DNA of 64,000 nt from Lysobacteraceae bacterium (GTDB taxonomy: Bacteria; Pseudomonadota; Gammaproteobacteria; Nevskiales; Nevskiaceae). The DNA is taken from contig PNMW01000056.1 of NCBI GenBank assembly GCA_013823855.1, positions 24,853 through 88,852 of the forward strand, in the 5' to 3' direction. The notes under the pieces are model-generated. The model was given only the letters and a program-made list of their open reading frames with translations, was not told where the DNA came from and searched no databases. Below, piece by piece: positions 52,909-61,392 of this stretch. How positions within the stretch are numbered: position 1 is the stretch's first letter; every line of letters starts with the position of its first letter. The position numbers and the translations under genes were made by a program.

Positions 52909-54021
52909 TCAGGCCACGGCAGCTTCGGTCAGCGGCTGCGGGCGTGCCGCCCCGGCCGCTTCGGCCGCGAGCAGCGCGTCGAGCACGCGCAGCATCCGCG
53001 ACGGTCCGTTGTCGTGAATGATCGAGATGGTCGGGAAGTCCGGCTTCTCGCGAACACGGACGTGCTGGGCCTCCAGCACGTGGCGGTCCTCGGTGAAGGC
53101 GTCGTCGAGGTTGTCGCGCAGCAGCTCCGACAGCCCCGGGAACTCGCAGTGCCGCGCCGCGCCCCAGGAGTAGTAGTAGTCGACCGTCTCGCCATCGTTC
53201 GGCGTCACCGCCTGCGAGGTCCAGGTATCGGCGATCAGCTGGCCGGCCGGCTCGCCGTCGGCCTTGCCATCGGCGAGGAACACGCGGAAATGCAGCACCC
53301 AGGTGCAGGGCACCGTGTGGGTGATGTCGAACCACAGATCGAAGCGCGTCTCCGGCGGGAACAGATGCGCCATGAAGCTGCTGATCGGCACGTCGCGCAC
53401 GACATACTCGGTGCGAAGGCTGTGCGAGGTCGCGGTGAATGTCGGCTTGATGGTCGTGAACTTGGCGCGGGTCTGCAGATCGGGGCCGCCGAGCGTGCCC
53501 TGATGGACCCAGGCCAGGTGGGTGAGGTCGGCAAGGTTGGCGATCTCCAGCCGGTAGCTGGCGGCAACCTGCATCTGCGAGGTCTTGACGTTCCAGTCCG
53601 GGTGGCTGGGGCCGATGGCGAACGGAATCAGCGCTTCGTCGGCCCTGGCCGGATCGCCCATCCAGACCCAGACCCAGTTGTCGCGCTCGACGACCGGGAA
53701 GCTGCGCACGCAGGCCTTGGTCGGGATGTGTTCCTGGCCGGGAATCTCGTTGCACTGGCCGTCCGGGCCGAAGCGCAGGCCGTGATACATGCAGCGGATG
53801 TTGTCGCCTTCCTTGACGCCCAGCGACAGCGCCGCCTGACGGTGCACGCAGCGGTCTTCCAGCGCCACGATCTGGCCGTTCGGCTTGCGGTACAGCACCA
53901 GCCGCTCGCCGGCGATCTTGCGCGCCACCAGCGCGCCCTTGCCCTGCTTGAGGCCGTTCTGCTGGCTCTGGGTGAAGTGGTAGTCCCAGCCGGCGTTGTA
54001 CCAGGCGTTTTTCACGAACAT
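52909..54021 (-). CDS. Rieske-type aromatic oxygenase alpha subunit (VanA-like), copy 1
   Basis: A 370-residue oxygenase like the next one but distinct in sequence. The Rieske centre is EDRCVHRQAALSLG and CMYHGLRFGPDG; the iron site is NLADLTHLAWVHQG. AGGAGGAG before the ATG at 54021 decides the start. The paired genes could form two separate enzymes or partners. Substrates are not predictable, though VanA-like enzymes mostly demethylate or hydroxylate aromatic acids. Confidence 0.85.
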   Translation of the reverse strand: MFVKNAWYNAGWDYHFTQSQQNGLKQGKGALVARKIAGERLVLYRKPNGQIVALEDRCVHRQAALSLGVKEGDNIRCMYHGLRFGPDGQCNEIPGQEHIPTKACVRSFPVVERDNWVWVWMGDPARADEALIPFAIGPSHPDWNVKTSQMQVAASYRLEIANLADLTHLAWVHQGTLGGPDLQTRAKFTTIKPTFTATSHSLRTEYVVRDVPISSFMAHLFPPETRFDLWFDITHTVPCTWVLHFRVFLADGKADGEPAGQLIADTWTSQAVTPNDGETVDYYYSWGAARHCEFPGLSELLRDNLDDAFTEDRHVLEAQHVRVREKPDFPTISIIHDNGPSRMLRVLDALLAAEAAGAARPQPLTEAAVA

Positions 54022-54083
54022 CCGATGCTCCTCCTCAGGTAGACCGGCGGCTCTGGCGGCCACTCGGCTGCAATCGATATGAA

Positions 54084-54872
54084 TCAGACAAAGCGGAAAC
54101 TGACACTCCCCATGTCCTGGAAGCGGGCGGTGATGCTGTCGCCGGCGGCGACCGGAATCGCTTCGGTGATGCCCCCGGTCATCACGAAGCTGCCGGCCGG
54201 CAGCGCTTCGCCGCGATCGGCGAGATGCTTCACCAGCATCACGATGGCCTTGGCCGGGTGGTTGAGCACGGCGGCGCTGGCGCCCAGCGCCATGATTTCG
54301 CCGTTCTTCTCGATGACCACGCCGATGGTGCGCAGATCCATCTCGCGCGGATCACGCGGCCGGCCGCCGGCGACATAGCGCGCCGACGAGCCGTTGTCGG
54401 CGATCACCGACACCAGATCGAACTTGAACTTTTCGTAGCGCGAATCGATCACCTCGACCGCCGGGATGATGTAGTCGGTCGCGGCGATCACCTGCTCGAT
54501 CGTCACGTCGCCGGACAAAACGGCCTTCATCACGAAAGCGATCTCGGCCTCGACTCTCGGATGCACCAGTTCCTTGGTGTCGATGGCGCTGTTCTCGGGC
54601 CGCGAGAAGCTGGCCATCAGGATGCCGAAGCTCGGCACGTCCACACCCATCTGCAGCATCTTGGCCTTCGAGGTCAGGCCGGCCTTGAGCCCCACGCAGC
54701 GGTCGCCGCGAGCAATCCAGCGGCGGCGCAGCTCGTACTGCACGGCATAGCCATCGTCGATGCTCATCGACGGGTACTCGTCGGTGAGCTTAGGTATAGG
54801 CGTGGCGCTGTCCTGCGCGTGCAGCACGCGGTCGGTCAGCTTCTGGATGATGGGGCTGTCGAGCATGGTCAT
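54084..54872 (-). CDS. dmpH: 2-oxo-3-hexenedioate (4-oxalocrotonate) decarboxylase
   Basis: A 262-residue member of the hydratase/decarboxylase family. Features are GLKAGLTSKAKMLQMGVDVP, VHPRVEAEIAFVMK (metal Glu ligands), IPAVEVIDSRYEKF and ADNGSSARYVAGG. The decarboxylase rather than hydratase role is judged by HPRVEAEIAFV and by gene order. It forms a complex with DmpE, encoded upstream. Confidence 0.9.
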   Translation of the reverse strand: MTMLDSPIIQKLTDRVLHAQDSATPIPKLTDEYPSMSIDDGYAVQYELRRRWIARGDRCVGLKAGLTSKAKMLQMGVDVPSFGILMASFSRPENSAIDTKELVHPRVEAEIAFVMKAVLSGDVTIEQVIAATDYIIPAVEVIDSRYEKFKFDLVSVIADNGSSARYVAGGRPRDPREMDLRTIGVVIEKNGEIMALGASAAVLNHPAKAIVMLVKHLADRGEALPAGSFVMTGGITEAIPVAAGDSITARFQDMGSVSFRFV

Positions 54873-54894
54873 TCGATCCTTCCGACGAAGCGGC

Positions 54895-55698
54895 CTAGAC
54901 AAAATTGATCGCGCAGGTGCCGAGGCCGCCGACGGTGCAGCGCAGCTGCTCGCCGGGCACTACCGGGATCAGGGTCGACTGCGAGCCGGACAGGATCACT
55001 TCGCCGGCCCGGAACGGAATGCCGAGCGCGCCCAGCGTGTTGGCCAGCCAGACCACGGCGTTGACCGGCCCGCCCTGCACGGCGGCGCCGGCGGCGGTGG
55101 AGAACAGTTCGCCGTTGCGCTCCAGCACCATGCCGGCGAGGTTGAGATCGAGATCGGTGACCTTGCGGCGGGCCTTGCCGAGCAGGTAGACGCCGCAGGA
55201 GGCGTTGTCGGCGACCGTGTCCTGGATCTTGATCTTCCAGTCGGTGATCCGGCTGTCGACGATCTCGAAGCAGGGCACCACGTAGTCGGTGGCGCGGATC
55301 ACGTCGGTCGCGGTGATGCCGGGGCCGTTCAGATCGGCTTTCAGCACGAAGGCCACTTCGGCCTCGGCCTTCGGCTGGATCAGGCCGGCCAGCGGCACGT
55401 CCTGGCCTTCCTCATAGGCCATGCCCGAGGTCAGCTGGCCGAAGTCCGGACGGTTGACGCCGATCAGCTCCTGCACGGCCTTGGAGGTGACGCCGATCTT
55501 CTTGCCGACGATGCGCTCGCCAGCCTCGACTCGCCGGGCGATGAAGCGTTCCTGGATCCGGTAGGCGTCGTCGATGCTGATCAGCGGCTCGCGCGCCAGC
55601 AGCGGCGCGACGGTGGTCCGCGTCAACCAGGCGTTGTACAGCTCGTCGCCGTAGTGGCGGATCTGCTGAGGCGTGAAGCCGGTCTTGCCGTCCATCAT
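54895..55698 (-). CDS. dmpE: 2-oxopent-4-enoate (2-hydroxypentadienoate) hydratase
   Basis: A 267-residue enzyme adding water to 2-hydroxypenta-2,4-dienoate. VGKKIGVTSKAVQELIGVNR, QPKAEAEVAFVLKADLNG and VPCFEIVDSRITDWKIKIQD match. The ATG at 55698 has AAGGAG 8 bp before it and is preferred over a GTG at 55707. It is separated from dmpC by 13 bp. Confidence 0.92.
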   Translation of the reverse strand: MMDGKTGFTPQQIRHYGDELYNAWLTRTTVAPLLAREPLISIDDAYRIQERFIARRVEAGERIVGKKIGVTSKAVQELIGVNRPDFGQLTSGMAYEEGQDVPLAGLIQPKAEAEVAFVLKADLNGPGITATDVIRATDYVVPCFEIVDSRITDWKIKIQDTVADNASCGVYLLGKARRKVTDLDLNLAGMVLERNGELFSTAAGAAVQGGPVNAVVWLANTLGALGIPFRAGEVILSGSQSTLIPVVPGEQLRCTVGGLGTCAINFV

Positions 55699-55711
55699 GG
55701 TCGTCACTCCT

Positions 55712-57223
55712 TCAAAGCTTCACGCAGATGTTGCGCAGCTCGGTGTAGAACTCCAGCGAGTGCACGCCGCCTTCGCGGCCGATGCCGGACTGCTTGCTGC
55801 CGCCGAACGGGGTGCGCAGGTCGCGCAGGAACCAGCTGTTGACCCAGGTGATGCCGACCTCGATCTTGGCGGCGACCCGGTGGGCGCGCTGCAGATCTCG
55901 GGTCCAGATCGCGGTCGACAGGCCGTACCGGGTGTCATTGGCCTTGGCGATCACTTCGGCTTCGCTGTCGAACGGGCTGATATGGCAGCACGGCCCGAAG
56001 ATCTCCTCGCGGACCACGCTCGCGGTTTCCGGCAGGTCGGTCCAGATCGTCGGCTGCACCCAGGAACCCTGGCTGAGCGCGCCCGGCATCTCCGGCACGC
56101 CGCCGCCGGTGACGATGGTCGCGCCCTCGGCCTTGGCCCTGGCGTAGTAGCCCAGCACCTTGGCCTGATGCTCCCTGGAGATCAGCGGCCCGAGCGTGAC
56201 GCCCTTTTCCTCGGATGGGCCGAGCTTCAGCGCCTCGGCCCTGGCTTTCAGCGTGGCCACGAACGTCTCGTACAGCGGCCGCTCGACATAGACCCGCTCG
56301 GTGCCCAGGCAGACCTGGCCGCAATTCAGGAACACCGAGCGCATCGTGCCTTCGATCGCGGCGTCGAGATCGCAGTCGGCGAACACCACGGCGGCGTTCT
56401 TGCCGCCCAGCTCGAACGACACGTCGCGGATGCCATCGGCGGCTGCCTTCTGGATCGCCGCCCCGGTGCGGGTTTCGCCGGTGAAGGTGATCGCGGCCAC
56501 GCCGTCGTGCTTGGTCAGGAACTCGCCAGCCGAGTTGGGCCCGAGGCCATGGACGACGTTGTAGACGCCGGGCGGCACGCCGACCGCGTTCATCACCTCG
56601 CCGAGCAGGGTCGCGGTGCCCGGCGTTTCCTCGGACGGCTTGACGATCACCGTGTTGCCGCAGGCCAGTGCCGGGCCGACCTTCCAGGTCATCAGCAGCA
56701 GCGGCGCGTTCCACGGGCAGATCACGCCGATCACGCCCTTCGGCACCCGGATCGCGTAGTTCAGCGCACCGGCGCCGTCCGGCGTCGGGGTCATGAACGA
56801 TTCGGTGGCGACGTTCTTGACCACGTCGGCGAAGATCTTGAAGTTGGCCGCGCCTCTGGGAATGAAGGCGTGCTCCATCATCGACTTCGGCTGGCCGGTG
56901 TCGGCCATCTCGGCAGCGACGAAATCGGCAAAGCGGCGGGTGATCTCGTCGGCGACCTTGTGCAGCAGTGCCGCACGCTCGTCGATGCTCATCCGGCCCC
57001 AGGGGCCGTCCATCGCGGCGCGGCCGGCGGCCACCGCCGCGTCGACTTCGGCCTGTCCGCCCTCGTGAACGTGGCCGATCAGGTGGTTGTCGGATGGCGA
57101 GCGCTTCTCGAACGACTTGCCGCTCTGGCTGCCGACGAACTGGCCGTTGATGAAGTGCTTGAATTCTTTCAGCGCGGCGGTCGAGGTCGGAACGGGACCT
57201 GCAGCGGAGGGATCGTTGGCCAT
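55712..57223 (-). CDS. dmpC: 2-hydroxymuconic semialdehyde dehydrogenase
   Basis: A 503-residue NAD-dependent aldehyde dehydrogenase that starts the oxalocrotonate branch. The family signature is VSFELGGKNAAVVFADCDLD, the catalytic Cys is in NCGQVCLGTERVYVE, and TPFGGSKQSGIGREGGVHS is typical of this class. It is 13 bp before dmpE. No dmpD-type hydrolase gene is present, so this branch is the only visible route. Confidence 0.94.
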   Translation of the reverse strand: MANDPSAAGPVPTSTAALKEFKHFINGQFVGSQSGKSFEKRSPSDNHLIGHVHEGGQAEVDAAVAAGRAAMDGPWGRMSIDERAALLHKVADEITRRFADFVAAEMADTGQPKSMMEHAFIPRGAANFKIFADVVKNVATESFMTPTPDGAGALNYAIRVPKGVIGVICPWNAPLLLMTWKVGPALACGNTVIVKPSEETPGTATLLGEVMNAVGVPPGVYNVVHGLGPNSAGEFLTKHDGVAAITFTGETRTGAAIQKAAADGIRDVSFELGGKNAAVVFADCDLDAAIEGTMRSVFLNCGQVCLGTERVYVERPLYETFVATLKARAEALKLGPSEEKGVTLGPLISREHQAKVLGYYARAKAEGATIVTGGGVPEMPGALSQGSWVQPTIWTDLPETASVVREEIFGPCCHISPFDSEAEVIAKANDTRYGLSTAIWTRDLQRAHRVAAKIEVGITWVNSWFLRDLRTPFGGSKQSGIGREGGVHSLEFYTELRNICVKL

Positions 57224-57244
57224 GGGATTGTCGAGTCGAAGAGT

Positions 57245-57679
57245 TCAGGAATGCAGCGCGGCAACCGCCGCTTCGGCGCACAGCAGGTCCTGCGCTTCCG
57301 AGCCGCCGGACACGCCGACGGCGCCGATCAGGGCATCGCCGTCGCGCAGCGGCAGGGCGCCACGGATCAGCGTGAAGCCGGGAACATTGAGCAGCCCCTC
57401 GCGGACCCAGGGGCCTTCGCCGGTCAGCGCCTGATCGAGCACGTCGGCCGGCAGCCCGTCGACCGAGGCGACGCTTTTTGCCTTGGCGACGCTGACCTGA
57501 TCGGAAATCAGGAAGGCGTTCGGCATCCGCAGATAGGCCACCAGACGGGCGGAACTGTCGACCACGGCGACGCAGACCTGGATGCCCAGCGCTTCGGCCT
57601 TCGCCACCGCCGCCGCTGCGACGCGTGCTGCCGCGGCGTGGTGAATGACGGGACGGTTGATCGCCACGGTGCCACTCAT
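57245..57679 (-). CDS. GlcG/HbpS-family (DUF336) protein
   Basis: A 144-residue protein of the GlcG/HbpS fold: AAVAKAEALGIQVCVAVVDS, MPNAFLISDQVSVAKAKSV and GDALIGAVGVSGGSEAQDL. HbpS binds haem in Streptomyces, but similar genes often lie in aromatic catabolic clusters with unknown roles. It overlaps the ferredoxin stop by ATGA. Confidence 0.85.
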   Translation of the reverse strand: MSGTVAINRPVIHHAAAARVAAAAVAKAEALGIQVCVAVVDSSARLVAYLRMPNAFLISDQVSVAKAKSVASVDGLPADVLDQALTGEGPWVREGLLNVPGFTLIRGALPLRDGDALIGAVGVSGGSEAQDLLCAEAAVAALHS

Positions 57680-58062
57680 GTGCAGGCTCCAGGTTCGGAT
57701 CGATGATCGCCGCAGCGCGCGATGCGGGTCAGGCTGCGCAGCAGCTCGGCGACGTCGGCGTTCGGAGTGCAGCCCTTGCCGACCCGCTTGCCGAGCGGGC
57801 GCAGGTGCAGATCGCTGTTCGGGAACACCCGGCAGGCCAGGGCGATGCCGCGCGACCGGCATTCGGCGCTGATCTGTTCGGCGCTCATCTCGCCGCGCGC
57901 GAAGCTGCCGCTCAGCACCTCGACCCGGCAGACCCCGCAGCCGCCGCTGCGGCAGCCGACTTCGAGCGCCGAAGGGCGGCCGACCATCGCATCGAGCGCG
58001 GACTGGCCGGAATGGCTGACGAACGCCTGTGCGCTGCCTTCGATGGTGATCCGATGCTGCAT
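57676..58062 (-). CDS. dmpQ: [2Fe-2S] ferredoxin (XylT/DmpQ type)
   Basis: A 128-residue plant-type ferredoxin. Ligands lie in CRSGGCGVCRVEVL and a late Cys in ALACRVFPNSDL. DmpQ/XylT proteins reduce and reactivate catechol 2,3-dioxygenase when its iron is oxidised. The C-terminal extension after residue about 90 is longer than in XylT. It is the first gene of the lower operon, 161 bp from the divergent LysR gene; it might also serve the two Rieske oxygenases. Confidence 0.85.
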   Translation of the reverse strand: MQHRITIEGSAQAFVSHSGQSALDAMVGRPSALEVGCRSGGCGVCRVEVLSGSFARGEMSAEQISAECRSRGIALACRVFPNSDLHLRPLGKRVGKGCTPNADVAELLRSLTRIARCGDHRSEPGACT

Positions 58063-58172
58063 CGGCCGGCCTCTCTCCTTGCCCGTGCGGCGCGACTCTC
58101 TGCGGAGTGCGTCCGGGTGCAAAGGTAGGCGGCGCCTGCAACAGGGTCCATTACTTTTGGATTGCGGCTGCG

Positions 58173-58187
58173 ATACCGCATCGGTAT
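58173..58187. promoter_or_regulatory. ATAC-N7-GTAT LysR operator
   Basis: ATACCGCATCGGTAT lies between the divergent ferredoxin and LysR genes. It is the ATAC-N7-GTAT motif recognised by BenM/CatM-like LysR proteins and is part of a longer palindrome (CGATACC...GGTATCG). Confidence 0.75.
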
Positions 58188-58223
58188 CGTCCCGGGTCCA
58201 AACCGCGCACGGGAGATTCAGCC

Positions 58224-59156
58224 TTGAGCAGTCGCCTCGGCGCCATCGAGTTCCGCCACCTGCGCTATTTCACCGCGGTCGCCGAGGCCCGCAGCTTCCG
58301 CGCGGCGGCGCAGCAGCTGCATGTCTCGCAGCCGCCGCTGACCCGGCAGGTGCAGCAGCTGGAGGAGCTGCTGGGCGTGGTGCTGCTCGAACGCCAGCCG
58401 CGCGGTGTCGAGCTGACGGCGGCCGGCGCGGTGTTCCTCGAGGAAGCCCGCAACCTGCTGGCGCTGGCCGAGCAGGCGCTCGACCGCACCCAGATGGCGG
58501 CCCAGGGGCAGCTCGGCCGGCTCGATGTCGGCGTCTACGGCTCGGCGGTATTCGACGCCATTCCGCGGGTGATCCAGGCATTTCGTGTCGCCCATCCGAA
58601 GGTCGAGGTGGTGCTGCACAACCTCGATCGTGCCGGCCAGATCAAGGCGCTGCGCGAACGCCGCCTGACGGTGGGATTCAACCGCTTCTTCATCGAGGAG
58701 CCGGACCTGGTCTGGGACGTGGTGCTGGCCGAAGCGCTCAACGTGGCGCTGCCGGCCGGACACCGACTGGCGGACCGCAGCCGGCTGACCATCGCCGATC
58801 TGTCCGGCGAAGCGATGGTGGTCTACCCGCGGTCCCCCCGCCCCGGCTTCATCGATCAGGTGCTGGGCCTGTTCCACCGCCGCCACCTGACCGCGCAGGT
58901 GGTGCAGGAGGTCGACGACGTGGTCACCGCGATCGCCCTGGTGTCGTCGGGCTTCGGCCTGACCATGGTCAGCGACTCGGCGCTGAACCTGCGGCTGCCC
59001 GGCGTCGTCTACCTGCCGCTGGAGCGCAACGAGGCGCTGATCGACCTGTGCATGATCCGCCGCATCGACGATGACTCGGCGCTGCTGCGGGCGTTCATCG
59101 AGGTGGCGCGGACGGTGCTGCCGCCGCTGCCGGACGAGCTCGCCGGCGCGCGCTAG
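58224..59156 (+). CDS. LysR-type regulator, CatR/BenM-like
   Basis: A 310-residue LysR regulator. The HTH is FRHLRYFTAVAEARSFRAAA, then LHVSQPPLTRQVQQLEELLG, with the PPLT feature of CatM/CbnR-type proteins. The effector domain has VALPAGHRLADRSRLTIADL. The start is TTG 58224, with GGGAGA 7 bp upstream; no ATG lies at the right place. It probably controls the lower pathway in answer to a ring-cleavage or muconate-like product. Confidence 0.9.
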   Translation: MSSRLGAIEFRHLRYFTAVAEARSFRAAAQQLHVSQPPLTRQVQQLEELLGVVLLERQPRGVELTAAGAVFLEEARNLLALAEQALDRTQMAAQGQLGRLDVGVYGSAVFDAIPRVIQAFRVAHPKVEVVLHNLDRAGQIKALRERRLTVGFNRFFIEEPDLVWDVVLAEALNVALPAGHRLADRSRLTIADLSGEAMVVYPRSPRPGFIDQVLGLFHRRHLTAQVVQEVDDVVTAIALVSSGFGLTMVSDSALNLRLPGVVYLPLERNEALIDLCMIRRIDDDSALLRAFIEVARTVLPPLPDELAGAR

Positions 59157-59168
59157 AGCGGCGACGGT

Positions 59169-59930
59169 TCAGCCTGCGGCCAGCCAGTCGCGGACGGTAT
59201 CGGCCAGCCAGTCGCCGTCGTCGAGCGGCAGATCGTGGCCGGCGCTCGGGTGCACGGCGATCGGACAGTCCCAGGCCGCGGCCAGCCGGGTCGAGCAGCG
59301 CGGATCGACCAGCGCGTCGCCGGCGCCGTTGACGATCAGCAGCGGCACCGCAGGCGCCTGTCGTGGCGCCCGGTAACGCGCCGCGGCGGCCAGCTGGCGC
59401 AGCGCGTTCGCCGACGACACCGGATGGCTGAGCCGCCACGCGCACCAGTCGTCGAGCACGGCTTCGGGCGCGCTGCGGCTGGTCAGCTGCAGGATGCGCC
59501 GTTCGATCTCGCGGGCCGTCGGCGGCTTCAGCAGCATCTGCAGCAGCGCCGGCCAGACCGCCGGCCGCAGCCGCCAGTGCGGCGGGCTGAACGGCCGCAG
59601 GCTGGTGTTGACCAGCACGCAGGCGCGAATGTCTCCGGGATGCCGCGCGGCCCAGGCGGTTACCGCCATCGCGCCGAGCGACATCGCCAGCACGCCGTAC
59701 GGCGGCGGGCAGCCGCGGCGCGCCAGTTCGCGGCGGACCTGGTCGGCCATCGCGTCGACGCCGAGCGGGCTGGCCTCGCGATGCCGCGTGCCGTTGCCCG
59801 GGAAATCGATCCGCTCGATGCGCGCCCCCGGGAAGCGCTGCTCGAAGGTGTGCGGAAACGCGCCCCAGTGGCGGCTGTCGCGCATCAGGCCGCGCAGCAG
59901 CACCCAGGTCGCCGGTGCGGTGGCACTCAT
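59169..59930 (-). CDS. Alpha/beta hydrolase of unknown substrate
   Basis: A 253-residue hydrolase. WVLLRGLMRDSRHWGAFPHT, then LAMSLGAMAVTAWAARHPGD (a nucleophile Ser in the elbow), Asp in VNGAGDALVDPRC and His in HPSAGHDLPLDDG make the triad. It does not resemble DmpD. It overlaps the M14 peptidase gene by ATGA. Confidence 0.8.
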   Translation of the reverse strand: MSATAPATWVLLRGLMRDSRHWGAFPHTFEQRFPGARIERIDFPGNGTRHREASPLGVDAMADQVRRELARRGCPPPYGVLAMSLGAMAVTAWAARHPGDIRACVLVNTSLRPFSPPHWRLRPAVWPALLQMLLKPPTAREIERRILQLTSRSAPEAVLDDWCAWRLSHPVSSANALRQLAAAARYRAPRQAPAVPLLIVNGAGDALVDPRCSTRLAAAWDCPIAVHPSAGHDLPLDDGDWLADTVRDWLAAG

Positions 59931-61057
59931 GCCGGAACCTGGCGGTACCAGCGCGACAGCGCGCTGCGCCGGTGCTGCTCGCGGGCGGCGCTGGTGCCGG
60001 GCAGCCAGCGCCCGCAGCCGCTGGCGGCGCGGGTCAGGAAGTCGAGCAGGGCGATGTGCCGGCGCATCACCCGGTTGACCCGGTGCTCGATCAGCGGATT
60101 GAAGATGCCGAGCCGCGAGAACAGCTGCCTGGGGTTCTTCTTGATCCACATCCACGAACCCATTTCCAGGGTCAGCGGCAGGAACACCCGCTCGCCCGGC
60201 TGGCTGCGCGCGCGCAGGTACAGGTGATCCCAGATGTCGCCGTGGGTCAGGTACTGCACGCTCTGCGGCTCGAACACGTACGGGTGATGGGCGTGGGTCT
60301 TCTCGAAGATCGCATGCAGCGCATGGATCTCCGCCAGATGGTGGATCGGTCGCGTCGTGTGCGCGTACGGAAACCAGATGCGGTCGTCGGTGCCGAAGCC
60401 GGAATGGCAGTCGACGGCGATGCTGAACGGCCGGCTCAGCAGCTCCTCCTCGACGAAGCCGCACAGCGCCCGCGCCTCGGCTTCCATCGCTGCGCCCTCG
60501 GCGCCTCGGTACCAGGGCATCCCTTTCGACAGGCGCTGGCCGCCGATCAGGAACGGCACCTTCTCGCGCGCCTCGACCGGCGCATTGCGCATCAGGTCGA
60601 CGCCGTTCGGATTGGCCCGGGTGCCGAGCCAGAAGCCGCCCGGATTGACCAGCGGCATGAACACCAGCCGCACGTGCTTCAGCTGCTCGTGCAGGCTGTC
60701 GTCCCAGGACAGCCGCTTGACCAGATTGCGCAGCCAGGCCAGCACCACCTCGGCGCCGACGCGTTCGAGCCCGTGGACGCCGCCGAAAAAGCCGACCGCC
60801 GGCACCTCCGGCGATGGATTGCCGAGGGTCAGCGCGTGGACCGGAAAGCGATGCGGCCCGGCCCGCACGTCGCAGAGCACGCGGGCCTGCAGATGAGGCG
60901 CGCCCTCGTCGATCAGGTCGAGCAGGTCGGTGAGCTGCGGCAGCACGGTGGCGGTGAGCGGATCGATCGAGGGCGGGGTGCCGACAATACGGCGGCCATG
61001 TGTCGTCCTGATGAGGGTTTCAGGCGATGTGACAGCGGCGGGGCTTGGGCTGGTCAT
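59927..61057 (-). CDS. M14-family zinc carboxypeptidase-like protein
   Basis: A 376-residue protein. Zinc ligands are in GGVHGLERVGAEVV (HxxE) and DCHSGFG (His); the catalytic Glu is in TLEMGSWMW; NPNGVDLMRN is a substrate-binding segment. The family cuts C-terminal residues or, in AspA-like members, acylated amino acids. It is followed by an overlapping hydrolase gene, so both may act on one substrate. Confidence 0.82.
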   Translation of the reverse strand: MTSPSPAAVTSPETLIRTTHGRRIVGTPPSIDPLTATVLPQLTDLLDLIDEGAPHLQARVLCDVRAGPHRFPVHALTLGNPSPEVPAVGFFGGVHGLERVGAEVVLAWLRNLVKRLSWDDSLHEQLKHVRLVFMPLVNPGGFWLGTRANPNGVDLMRNAPVEAREKVPFLIGGQRLSKGMPWYRGAEGAAMEAEARALCGFVEEELLSRPFSIAVDCHSGFGTDDRIWFPYAHTTRPIHHLAEIHALHAIFEKTHAHHPYVFEPQSVQYLTHGDIWDHLYLRARSQPGERVFLPLTLEMGSWMWIKKNPRQLFSRLGIFNPLIEHRVNRVMRRHIALLDFLTRAASGCGRWLPGTSAAREQHRRSALSRWYRQVPA

Positions 61058-61167
61058 GATTCGGCAACATCGCTGTCATCAACCGGGAATAGTCTCCGCA
61101 GCGATACAAGTTCCGCGCCCGATCGTCGCCGCTGCCGGCGACCCGGCGCCGCCAGGAGGATCGCCCC

Positions 61168-61317
61168 ATGGATCACATCGCAAGAAAGCTGGCCCATCAT
61201 CCCGGACTCGTGCTCGGCGGCATGGTGGTGCTCGGCGTGCTCGAATTCGTCGCGCTGCAGCGTGCCCAGCGGGTGCATCGCCGGCGCCATCGCGAGCCGG
61301 AGCGGCAGGCCGCCTGA
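61168..61317 (+). CDS. 49-residue single-helix membrane protein
   Basis: AGGAGGA precedes an ATG at 61168. The frame reads MDHIARKLAHHPGLVLGGMV, then a hydrophobic run to FVALQ and a basic tail (RVHRRRHREPER). This fits a small inner-membrane protein with a positively charged cytoplasmic end. No family is recognised. Confidence 0.5.
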   Translation: MDHIARKLAHHPGLVLGGMVVLGVLEFVALQRAQRVHRRRHREPERQAA

Positions 61318-61392
61318 TCCGGCGCGCTGCGCCGGCGGCGTCCGGTCGGCGACAATGCGGGCTCCGCCTGTCCTGCCCGAGCACGTCTGTCG

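Noticed and set aside
59169..59930. Alpha/beta hydrolase as DmpD
   Set aside because: Beyond the general fold, it lacks DmpD-like sequence and is outside the operon, coupled to an M14 peptidase gene.
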